DNA of 30,471 bases from JBOFDP01 sp051647125 (GTDB lineage Bacteria > Bacteroidota > Bacteroidia > Chitinophagales > Chitinophagaceae). Made by a program: the position numbers and the translations under genes. Location: assembly GCA_051647125.1 (NCBI GenBank), contig JBOFDP010000008.1, forward strand, positions 1-30,471, read 5' to 3'. Numbering within the stretch: position 1 is the first letter of the stretch; the number at the start of each line of letters is the position of its first letter. The notes beneath the pieces were generated by a model. The model saw only the letters and a list, made by a program, of their open reading frames with translations, was not told the origin of the DNA and ran no database searches. Below, one piece after another: positions 23,898 through 30,471 of this stretch.

Positions 23898-25151
23898 TTA
23901 TTTATACTTTTCTTTCCATCGTAAAGAAAGAAATTGCTCTATATCTCTTTCTTTTTGATTATCTTGAGGAGCATAAAATTTTTTTCCTGAAATCACTTTT
24001 GGCAAATATTCCTGCTCCACAAAGTGATTATCATAATCATGAGCATATTTATAATCTTTCTTATAATTAAGATCTTTCATTAATTGAGTAGGAGCATTTC
24101 TCATATGCAAGGGAACTGGAAGAGTACCTGTTTCTTGTACCAAATTCATTGCCTCGTCAATAGATAAATAGGCACTATTACTTTTAGAAGATGTGGCTAA
24201 ATAGATGGTACATTGTGAAAGGATAATTCTAGCCTCAGGCATACCAATTTTATGTACCGCCTCAAAAGTACTATTAGCCAAAAGCAAGGCATTGGGATTA
24301 GCTAATCCAATATCCTCACTAGCAAGAATAATCATTCTACGAGCAATAAATAAAATGTCTTCTCCTGCATCAAGCATGCGTGCCAACCAATATACCGCAG
24401 CATTAGGATCACTGCCTCTAATAGATTTTATGAATGCAGAAATAATATCATAATGGAGTTCCCCATTTTTATCATAAAGAGCAATATTTTTTTGAACAGC
24501 ACGTTTTACTTGTTGATTATTTATAATTATTTGACCTGTTTCTAAACTACTAAGAATATCTACAATATTTAATAACTTACGAGCATCTCCACCACTAAGA
24601 GCCAATAAAGCCTCCGTTTCCTCAACAACAAAGTGCCTTTTTTTTAATAGCTGATCATATTGAATAGCACGATGTAATATATTTAATAAATTTTCTTTCT
24701 TTAAATCTTCTAATACAAATACATGACACCGAGAAAGCAATGCTTTATTTACTTCAAATGAAGGATTTTCCGTAGTAGCGCCTATAAGAATAATAACTCC
24801 TTTTTCTACTGCTGAAAGTAGTGCATCTTGCTGACTTTTATTAAATCGATGTATTTCATCTATAAATACAATAGGCTGCTCATTCTCTGCATTTTGTATA
24901 ACTTGCCTAATCTCTTTTATGCCAGATTGGATAGCATTCAACACATAAAAAGGCTTTTTTATTTCATTTGCTATAACTTCTGCTATTGTGGTTTTCCCCA
25001 CACCCGGAGAACCCCAAAATATCATAGAACTTAATTGTTGGTGATCTACCATTTTTCTCAAAATCGAGTTCTCCCCCAATAAATGATCTTGCCCAATAAT
25101 ATCATTAATTTTTGTAGGTCTTATCCGTTCTGCTAAAGGAGGAACAAGCAT
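23898..25151 (-). CDS. rarA: Replication-associated recombination protein A (RarA/MgsA)
   Basis: A 417-residue AAA+ ATPase that acts at stalled replication forks. Walker A is GSPGVGKT (47-54), Walker B is VFIDEIHRFNKSQQDALL (95-112) and sensor 1 is IGATTENPSFEVNKALLSRC. The C-terminal tetramerisation part has YWLARMLDAGEDILFIARRM and APTQLMKDLNYKKDYKYAHD, all diagnostic of RarA rather than the clamp loader or RuvB. Length is normal. It is the only clear DNA-repair gene here besides RNase HI. A 49-residue ORF lies just upstream on the same strand. Confidence 0.95.
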   Translation of the reverse strand: MLVPPLAERIRPTKINDIIGQDHLLGENSILRKMVDHQQLSSMIFWGSPGVGKTTIAEVIANEIKKPFYVLNAIQSGIKEIRQVIQNAENEQPIVFIDEIHRFNKSQQDALLSAVEKGVIILIGATTENPSFEVNKALLSRCHVFVLEDLKKENLLNILHRAIQYDQLLKKRHFVVEETEALLALSGGDARKLLNIVDILSSLETGQIIINNQQVKRAVQKNIALYDKNGELHYDIISAFIKSIRGSDPNAAVYWLARMLDAGEDILFIARRMIILASEDIGLANPNALLLANSTFEAVHKIGMPEARIILSQCTIYLATSSKSNSAYLSIDEAMNLVQETGTLPVPLHMRNAPTQLMKDLNYKKDYKYAHDYDNHFVEQEYLPKVISGKKFYAPQDNQKERDIEQFLSLRWKEKYK

Positions 25152-25162
25152 TAATAATTTTT

Positions 25163-25312
25163 TTAAAATGTAGCCACGATGGCAATAATCATCTTTAAAA
25201 TAGATGCAAGATTAAAATCTTGAGAATGGGCAACAACCGAAGATTCCACTTGCATAACAGTATCCGTTACATTAACAATAGTAAAATTATCTAAAAATAA
25301 ATGTGTAAGCAT
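25163..25312 (-). CDS. Possible 49-residue small protein upstream of rarA
   Basis: ATG at 25312 opens a 49-codon frame (MLTHLFLDNFTIVNVTDTVM, ending ASILKMIIAIVATF) whose stop lies 11 bases before the rarA start, on the same strand. The C-terminal stretch is hydrophobic but short for a membrane helix. I recognise no family. Codons are ordinary for this A/T-rich genome, and a 49-codon open frame could arise by chance. It fills most of an otherwise empty 261-base gap. Confidence 0.3.
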   Translation of the reverse strand: MLTHLFLDNFTIVNVTDTVMQVESSVVAHSQDFNLASILKMIIAIVATF

Positions 25313-25412
25313 ATCTTTATTTAATTTTTATTTATGTAAATTAGAGTCTTCTGCTTACTAAAAAGTTACAAGAAAAAAAATTTATACAATACAACTAATG
25401 TTGATAATCATA

Positions 25413-26627
25413 CTACTTACTTTTAACTTTTTTCAAGGAAAAAAGTTCTTGTACCCAATCTATTTTTTTTAAAGTGTTAAACCATACATACCCAAATACA
25501 GCAGAAAGAAAAGAAGCAATAATAACTGAAAGTTTAGCAGTTTCTAAAGTAGATAAATGATTCGGGAAACTTAAGTTTGCCACAAAAATAGACATAGTAA
25601 ACCCTATACCTGCCAAAAATCCCACACCTATAATATCAAACATAGTAAGTGATTTTGAAAGTTCTACAATTTTAAGATTTTTGACACCTATTCTTGTAAT
25701 TAAAAAAATTCCCAATGGCTTGCCAATAACCAAACCAAAGAAAATTCCTAAAAATACACGCATAGGGAAATCTCCAATATTAAAATGAATAGCTATAGCA
25801 GTATTGCTGAGCACAAACAAAGGCAATATCCCAAAATTTACAATTTTAGAAATAGAATGTTCTGTTTTTCTTAATGTTTCTAATGGCATAAGCATCGCTA
25901 CAATAACCCCTGAAAGCGTAGCGTGTAAACCTGATAAATGCAAACAATACCACAATAAAATATATAATAGGTAATTACAAAATATAGGTAGTTTTATTTT
26001 TCTTTGTAACGAAAGATAAAGTACAAAAGAGACAATTGCAGTAAGTAAAAAATAACCTATTTGAATTTTTTCTCCATAAAACAAAGCAATGATAGTAATA
26101 GCTCCCAAATCATCAAAAATAGCCAATGCCATAAGAAATATTTTTATTTCTCGAGGTATAGATTTCCCTAACATAGAAAGCACCGCTAAGGAAAAAGCAA
26201 TATCCGTAGCCGTAGGTATTGCCCACCCTATTTTATAATCTGTCCCTTTATTAAATAGTGAATATACAATAGCTGGCAATATCATACCTCCTATAGCTGC
26301 AACCAAAGGTAAAGATGCTTTTTTTATAGTATTAAGAGAACCCTCCACTAATTCATGTTTAATTTCTGCCCCTATAGTGAAAAAAAATAAAGGCATTAAT
26401 AAATCGTTAATTATCAATAAGGAAGATTCTGGCAAATGAAAACTATTGAATCCAGAAAAACTATAACGCCACATATTAATATATTGCTCACTAAAAGGAA
26501 ATGCATTACTCAACAATAAAGATACAATACTTAATATAATTAAAATAATACTAGCAGAATTTTCTTCTCTAAGAAATTTTTGAAAATGGTCTTTTATTTT
26601 TTTGGCAGATTGTATTTTTTTCTTCAT
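25413..26627 (-). CDS. nhaA: Na+/H+ antiporter NhaA
   Basis: A 404-residue inner-membrane protein with about 12 helices that expels Na+ in exchange for protons and controls pH. The conserved acids are present: D75 in INDLLMPLFFFTIGAEIKHE, D142 in IPTATDIAFSLAVLSMLG, and the ion-binding pair D172-D173 in ALAIFDDLGAI. The C-terminal GFLAGIGFTMSIFVANLSF is also canonical. The basic N-terminus (1-20) is slightly longer than in E. coli. It stands alone with a candidate promoter box 22 bases before its start. Confidence 0.96.
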   Translation of the reverse strand: MKKKIQSAKKIKDHFQKFLREENSASIILIILSIVSLLLSNAFPFSEQYINMWRYSFSGFNSFHLPESSLLIINDLLMPLFFFTIGAEIKHELVEGSLNTIKKASLPLVAAIGGMILPAIVYSLFNKGTDYKIGWAIPTATDIAFSLAVLSMLGKSIPREIKIFLMALAIFDDLGAITIIALFYGEKIQIGYFLLTAIVSFVLYLSLQRKIKLPIFCNYLLYILLWYCLHLSGLHATLSGVIVAMLMPLETLRKTEHSISKIVNFGILPLFVLSNTAIAIHFNIGDFPMRVFLGIFFGLVIGKPLGIFLITRIGVKNLKIVELSKSLTMFDIIGVGFLAGIGFTMSIFVANLSFPNHLSTLETAKLSVIIASFLSAVFGYVWFNTLKKIDWVQELFSLKKVKSK

Positions 26628-26648
26628 ATAAAAATCAAATTTTCGTTA

Positions 26649-26656
26649 CAAAACTA
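26649..26656 (-). promoter_or_regulatory. Candidate promoter of nhaA
   Basis: The minus strand reads TAGTTTTG, matching TAnnTTTG, 22 bases from the start codon. A TTTG (26673-26676) lies 16 bases further upstream, a little short of the usual -33 spacing. An ATTTGACAAAT palindrome at 26682-26692 just beyond could be an operator. Confidence 0.4.
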
Positions 26657-26824
26657 ACTATTTTAAAATATACAAATAATAATTTGACAAATTTGAAGAA
26701 ACAAGCATTGAATTATTTTCAAAATATTTATATTTTAAACTATAGAAAACTTGCTTACTATCTCTATAGAGGAGATTGCTGTTCTCAATTCAAATTCAAT
26801 AATATTTAAGGCTTCAATATTATC

Positions 26825-26868
26825 ATTACTTATTATTATTTATTTTTTTTATAAATATAATAAGTAAT
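26825..26868 (-). terminator. Hairpin over the 3' end of lptG
   Basis: Arms 26825-26843 and 26851-26868 are complementary apart from one extra base, and the lptG stop codon (26836-26838) lies inside one arm. The stem is nearly all A-T with no clear T run after it, so termination strength is uncertain. Confidence 0.4.
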
Positions 26869-27948
26869 AATAATAAAAATCAGGTTAGGAGTCCACGCAG
26901 CAAGCATTGGCGGAAAATTTGCTTTTGTTGCAAAAACATTAGAAAATCTATCACACAATACATAAGTAACCATAAGTAAAAATCCTATAGAAATATGTAA
27001 ACCACTTCCTCCTCTTATTTTTTTTGAAGCTAAAATAGCTGCCAAAATAGAAAGTAATACAATAGTAAATGGTGCTGTGTTGCGACGATGCTTCTCAAAA
27101 ATCAAAGCACTAACATCTTCACCTCCTTGTAATTCTTTTTTTCTAATCATTCTTTCCAACTCCGGCGTAGTAAGGTTATCTTTTAAATAGCTATTTCCCA
27201 AAATATCATCAGGCAAAAGATTAGTGTTAAGAAATAAACTATCAAATACTTCCATTTTTTCTTTATCTTTTTGCATAATAATTTTTTTTACATTCATAGC
27301 TTGCCATTTTTTAGAAATCTCATTCCATTTTAAACTACTAGCAATCCACCTCTCTTTCAACTCATGATTGATTATAACATCTACAAAAAATGGTCTTCCA
27401 TTTTGAAGAATCACATCATAGTTTTTAATCACCCAATATTCATTCTCATTAGCTCGAATATATTTATTAGGAATAAATTTTTGATTAGCAGAATTTCCGT
27501 GATCTATATACTTCAACTCAAAATCACTTCGCAACTTACTAGCATGTGGTACTATTACATATAATCCAACCCAATTAATAGTACCACATAATAATCCCGC
27601 GATAATATAAGGTTTTAAAAATCGAAAAGTACTCACACCTGCCGCTTTCATTGCAATAATTTCATTATGTAATGCCAATCTTGAAGTAAGAAAAATAATA
27701 CTTAAAAATACAAATATCGGCATCAGCATAGATGCCAATAAAGGAATATAGCCTTTGTATCTAGTATTCATCAATTCCCAAATGGAGAGATTGTTTCGAA
27801 TAAAAACATCTGCATTTTCACTATAATCAATACTTAAAGTGATAAGCATAAATAAGAGTATAGAAAACAAAAAGGTAGATACAAATTTTTTTAGAATATA
27901 TCTATCTAATATTGATAAATACAGACCCCTTATACCTTTTATTTTCAT
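26836..27948 (-). CDS. LptF/LptG (YjgP/YjgQ) family LPS export permease
   Basis: A 370-residue inner-membrane protein. LDRYILKKFVSTFLFSILLF opens it, with SIDYSENADVFIRNN in the first loop. Three helices are followed by a periplasmic beta-jellyroll (about 150-285) and three C-terminal helices with HRRNTAPFTIVLLSILAAIL. The pattern ALHNEIIAMKAAGVSTFRFL is the coupling helix region that contacts LptB. It lifts LPS toward the LptC/LptA bridge. LptF and LptG cannot be told apart from sequence alone, but the opening LDRYILKKF favours the LptG-like form. It lies 36 bases after mqnE and probably shares its promoter. Confidence 0.9.
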   Translation of the reverse strand: MKIKGIRGLYLSILDRYILKKFVSTFLFSILLFMLITLSIDYSENADVFIRNNLSIWELMNTRYKGYIPLLASMLMPIFVFLSIIFLTSRLALHNEIIAMKAAGVSTFRFLKPYIIAGLLCGTINWVGLYVIVPHASKLRSDFELKYIDHGNSANQKFIPNKYIRANENEYWVIKNYDVILQNGRPFFVDVIINHELKERWIASSLKWNEISKKWQAMNVKKIIMQKDKEKMEVFDSLFLNTNLLPDDILGNSYLKDNLTTPELERMIRKKELQGGEDVSALIFEKHRRNTAPFTIVLLSILAAILASKKIRGGSGLHISIGFLLMVTYVLCDRFSNVFATKANFPPMLAAWTPNLIFIIITYYIYKKNK

Positions 27949-27984
27949 TAGATCGCTAAAATAGTTTAATCTTAAAAAATTGCT

Positions 27985-29115
27985 TTACATGTATAGATTA
28001 ACTTCATTATAAAAAGTATCTCGTTCTACAGGTTGGTTTCCAACTATAGAAATAAGATGTATAATTTGTTCTGTACTCATGAAAGGATGTACCTCTTCCG
28101 CTCCTGCCATAGAATAAATTTTAGTAGTGTCATCAATAGTTCCATCCAAATCATCTACACCAAAAGATAAAGATAGTTGAGCATTATCTCGTCCTATCAT
28201 TGGCCAATAAGCCTTTAAATGAGGAATATTATCTAAGAACAACCGAGAAATAGCAAACATTTTTAAATCCTCTATAATAGAACACTCTTCTATATGAGAC
28301 ATCTCATTATTTTTATTTCTAAATTTTAATGGAATAAAACAATTAAATCCTTGAGTTTTATCTTGCAAATTTCTTAATAACTCCATATGCTCTATCCTAT
28401 TTTTATAGCTTTCTATATGTCCATACAAAATAGTCGCATTAGTCGGAATATCTAACTGATGAGCTATTTGATGTACTTCTATCCAACCTTCTGTTGATAC
28501 CTTATCACCACAAATTTTTGCTCTTATTTCATGGTCAAAAATCTCACTTCCACCTCCAGGTATAGAATCTAAGCCTGCTTCTTTTATTATTTTTAACCCT
28601 TGCTCTGTAGTAAGATTAGCCTTTTTAAACATATATGCCAATTCTACAGCTGTAAATCCTTTTATCACCAACTTAGGGCGATAGTTTTTGATTTGCTGTA
28701 ATAAATCTACAAAAAAATACAAATCCATTTTTGGATGTACGCCTCCTACAATATGTACTTCCGTTACATCTTTATCATCATATTTTTTAACAATATCCAT
28801 CATCTCCGCAATAGAATACTGCCATGCATCGGGACTTTTATGAGCATACGAACTAGAATAAGCACAAAATTTACATGAATAAATACAAATATTAGTAGGT
28901 TCTATATGAAAATTTTTATTAAAAAAAACTTTTCTGCCAAACTTTTTTTCTTTCACTTCATTTGCCAATGCTCCAAGCCAAGATAATTCTCCTTGTTCAA
29001 AAAGTAAGATCCCTTCTTCGTTTGTAACCCTTTGTTCATGAATAATTTTTTTAGCAATTGATTGCAATAAAGGATTTTTAATATTCTTGATAATCGTTTT
29101 TATAGATTCTGTCAT
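27985..29115 (-). CDS. mqnE: Aminofutalosine synthase (radical SAM MqnE)
   Basis: A 376-residue radical SAM enzyme that joins 3-[(1-carboxyvinyl)oxy]benzoate to SAM to form aminofutalosine, an early step of menaquinone synthesis. The 4Fe-4S motif is C77-x3-C81-x2-C84 in NICIYSCKFCAYSS. EVHIVGGVHPKMDLYFF, GLDSIPGGGSEIF and LDGTIDDTTKIYSMAGAEE follow. The last of these favours MqnE over its relative MqnC. Length is typical. It stands at the head of a minus-strand unit with lptG and is separate from mqnB-mqnD by about 18 kb. MqnB and MqnD are in this window but MqnA and MqnC are not. Confidence 0.93.
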   Translation of the reverse strand: MTESIKTIIKNIKNPLLQSIAKKIIHEQRVTNEEGILLFEQGELSWLGALANEVKEKKFGRKVFFNKNFHIEPTNICIYSCKFCAYSSSYAHKSPDAWQYSIAEMMDIVKKYDDKDVTEVHIVGGVHPKMDLYFFVDLLQQIKNYRPKLVIKGFTAVELAYMFKKANLTTEQGLKIIKEAGLDSIPGGGSEIFDHEIRAKICGDKVSTEGWIEVHQIAHQLDIPTNATILYGHIESYKNRIEHMELLRNLQDKTQGFNCFIPLKFRNKNNEMSHIEECSIIEDLKMFAISRLFLDNIPHLKAYWPMIGRDNAQLSLSFGVDDLDGTIDDTTKIYSMAGAEEVHPFMSTEQIIHLISIVGNQPVERDTFYNEVNLYM

Positions 29116-29151
29116 AAGGTCAATTTATAATATTATTATACCATTAAAGTA

Positions 29152-29159
29152 CAAAGGTA
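29152..29159 (-). promoter_or_regulatory. Candidate -7 box for mqnE-lptG
   Basis: The minus strand reads TACCTTTG, matching TAnnTTTG, 37 bases before the mqnE start. The only TTTG upstream is about 29 bases away, too far for a standard -33 box. Confidence 0.4.
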
Positions 29160-29343
29160 ATTTAAAGTTTTAATACCATAAAGTTTGTCAAACCTAAAAT
29201 ATAATTTCTATGTTTATTATAAAGCTTATATTTTTTGTAAAAAGAATACTTTTACTATGAAAAAGTATGATAAATCTTATTAAAGAATGAATACCCTTCG
29301 ATATTTCAATTTTTATGGTTAGATTATAAAAATATAATTTTTT

Positions 29344-29373
29344 TTTGGAATTATATTAAATAACATAATTTTG
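29344..29373 (+). promoter_or_regulatory. Probable acpP promoter
   Basis: TTTG (29344-29347), an 18-base spacer and TAATTTTG (29366-29373) form the best match here to the Bacteroidota -33/-7 promoter. The start codon is 23 bases downstream. A 9-base inverted repeat (29331-29339 and 29349-29357) brackets the -33 box and could be an operator. Confidence 0.6.
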
Positions 29374-29395
29374 CAATTACAAAATATTATAAGTT

Positions 29396-29632
29396 ATGTC
29401 AGATGTAGCAACAAAAGTAAAAAAAATCATTACCGAAAAACTAGGTGTTCAAGACAAAGAAGTTACTAACGAAGCTTCTTTCGCTAATGATCTTGGTGCA
29501 GACTCTTTAGACCAAGTAGAATTAATTATGGAATTTGAAAAAGAATTTAATCTTTCTATTCCTGATGATCAAGCTGAAAAAATCACTACTGTAGGTCAAG
29601 CTATTGACTATTTGGAAAAGAATGCTAAATAA
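29396..29632 (+). CDS. acpP: Acyl carrier protein
   Basis: A 78-residue acidic, helical protein that carries fatty acyl chains on a phosphopantetheine arm. The attachment site is S37 in LGADSLDQVELIMEFEKEF, and the flanking sequence is canonical. Length is typical. It is followed after 53 bases by fabF, the usual pair. The last 16 bases, including the stop codon, form one arm of a perfect palindrome (29617-29648), which may limit read-through into fabF and so raise acpP output relative to it. Confidence 0.97.
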   Translation: MSDVATKVKKIITEKLGVQDKEVTNEASFANDLGADSLDQVELIMEFEKEFNLSIPDDQAEKITTVGQAIDYLEKNAK

Positions 29633-29648
29633 TTATTTAGCATTCTTT
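29617..29648 (+). terminator. Perfect 32-bp palindrome over the acpP stop codon
   Basis: Arms 29617-29632 and 29633-29648 are exact complements with no spacer. The acpP stop codon ends the left arm, and the right arm ends in CTTT. As RNA it folds into a stem with a GAATGC base and an A/U tip. It could act as a partial terminator or as a stability stem between acpP and fabF. Confidence 0.55.
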
Positions 29649-29685
29649 AATACCAATTTTTAAATTGTAGAGAATTTAAATTACT

Positions 29686-30471
29686 ATGCGAACCATTAGA
29701 TTAAAGCGAGTAGTCGTGACCGGTATGGGTATTACTTCTCCTCTTGGTAATGCTCTATCCGAATATTGGAATGCATTATTAGAAGGTAAATCTGGAGCTA
29801 CACCTATTACTTTATTTGATGCAAGTAAATTTAGAACCAAATTCGCTTGTGAAGTTAAAAATTTTGATCCTACGGCATTTATGGAAAGGAAAGAAGTCCG
29901 TAAAATGGATCGTTATTGTCAATTTGCCGTTGCAACAGCTACAGAAGCAATAGAACATTCCAAATTATTATCAGGCTCTTACAACCCAGATAGAGTAGGT
30001 GTAATCGTAGGTAGTGGCATAGGAGGATTTACAACACAACAAGAAGAAATTTTAAACTTTGGTAAAGGAGATGGTACTCCAAAATTTAATCCCTTTTTTA
30101 TTCCAAAACTTATTTCAGATATTGCCGCAGGACAAATTTCTATACGCTATGGATTAAGAGGTCCAAACTATGCCGTAGTAAGTGCTTGTGCTTCTTCTAC
30201 CCATAGTATTTTAGATGCCTTTAATCATATACGCATGGGGAAAGCTGATGCCATGATATCTGGAGGGAGTGAGGCTGTAATTACAGAAAGTGGAGTAGGT
30301 GGTTTTAATTCATTGCGAGCTCTTAGTGAAAGAAATAACGATCCTATTACAGCTAGTAGACCTTTTGATAAAGACAGGGATGGCTTTGTATTAGGCGAAG
30401 GTGCAGGAGTACTAATACTGGAAGAATTAGAACACGCCAAGGAAAGAGGTGCCAATATTTATTGTGAAATA
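29686..30471 (+). CDS. fabF: Beta-ketoacyl-ACP synthase II, 3' end outside the window
   Basis: 262 codons run to the right edge without a stop, about two thirds of the usual length of some 415 residues. It elongates acyl-ACP with malonyl-ACP in fatty acid synthesis. The N-terminus RLKRVVVTGMGITSPLGN is canonical for FabF. The acyl-binding Cys is C168 in VVSACASSTHSILDAF. The start of the conserved FDKDRDGFVLGEGAGVLILE block is present. The two catalytic His residues and the C-terminus lie beyond the window. It follows acpP by 53 bases. Confidence 0.96.
   Translation, partial: MRTIRLKRVVVTGMGITSPLGNALSEYWNALLEGKSGATPITLFDASKFRTKFACEVKNFDPTAFMERKEVRKMDRYCQFAVATATEAIEHSKLLSGSYNPDRVGVIVGSGIGGFTTQQEEILNFGKGDGTPKFNPFFIPKLISDIAAGQISIRYGLRGPNYAVVSACASSTHSILDAFNHIRMGKADAMISGGSEAVITESGVGGFNSLRALSERNNDPITASRPFDKDRDGFVLGEGAGVLILEELEHAKERGANIYCEI

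Noticed and set aside
23880..23925. Imperfect inverted repeat between the porin and rarA stop codons
   Set aside because: It has mismatches and almost no G-C pairs, so it cannot be told from background composition.
29246..29268. 8-base inverted repeat ATACTTTT/AAAAGTAT between mqnE and acpP
   Set aside because: It has no T run and lies in the divergent intergenic region, so it is not a terminator. Too short to claim as an operator.
30225..30455. Minus-strand open frame of 76 codons
   Set aside because: It is antisense to fabF, whose conserved sequence explains the region.
1..30471. CRISPR array, insertion sequence, phage genes or rRNA
   Set aside because: No spaced repeat series, transposase, integrase, structural phage gene or rRNA sequence was seen on either strand.

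Overview
The window looks like part of the chromosome of a low-GC member of the Bacteroidota. The evidence is the gene families (BT_3928-type DoxX/MauE protein, DUF1599, DUF4292, a two-domain Nfu protein, a GH3-family protein beside lptB, menaquinone made through futalosine), lipoproteins with short SC-type lipoboxes, the lack of Shine-Dalgarno-like sites, and repeated TAnnTTTG boxes that fit the Bacteroidota -7 promoter element. The family mix is compatible with a Chitinophagia- or Cytophagia-like lineage, but I cannot name a genus. The strong AT bias, including non-coding DNA that is almost pure A/T, could mean a host-associated or streamlined genome. That is inference only.

Layout. 1-2868 (+): a partial IPT/NHL lipoprotein, an Nfu iron-sulfur scaffold and RNase HI with a TTG start. 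3113-6752 (+): a B-type (ba3-like) terminal oxidase cluster made of a 40-residue subunit IIa, CuA subunit II, subunit I, a SCO copper chaperone and a membrane-anchored cytochrome c. A 46-bp perfect palindrome separates the oxidase subunits from SCO. 6822-8668 (+): a GNAT acetyltransferase and an exported GH109-like NAD-dependent glycosidase. 8725-11577 (-): mqnD and mqnB of the futalosine pathway, then glyA. 11786-14104 (+): lptB and a GH3-family adenylating enzyme. 14106-19002 (-): a likely cell-surface operon with a flippase, a GT39-type glycosyltransferase, a BT_3928 family protein, DUF1599 and a small unknown protein, preceded by the wreck of an Mrr-type restriction gene. 19400-20299 (-): an FKBP-type PPIase lipoprotein. 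20533-23889 (+): an IspF-dUTPase fusion, a DUF4292 lipoprotein and an outer-membrane porin. 23898-29115 (-): rarA, nhaA, lptG and mqnE. 29396-30471 (+): acpP and the start of fabF.

How the genes work together. The oxidase cluster, the three menaquinone genes and NhaA point to an aerobic, menaquinone-based respiratory chain ending in a B-type oxidase. LptB, LptG, the flippase and the GT39 enzyme belong to envelope glycan and LPS handling. AcpP and FabF supply fatty acids.

The most unusual item is the single reading frame that joins IspF (isoprenoid precursor synthesis) to dUTPase, two enzymes that are each homotrimers. I found no CRISPR array, tRNA or rRNA gene, insertion sequence, phage region or intact defence system. 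Apart from the Mrr remnant the window reads as a core-genome region.
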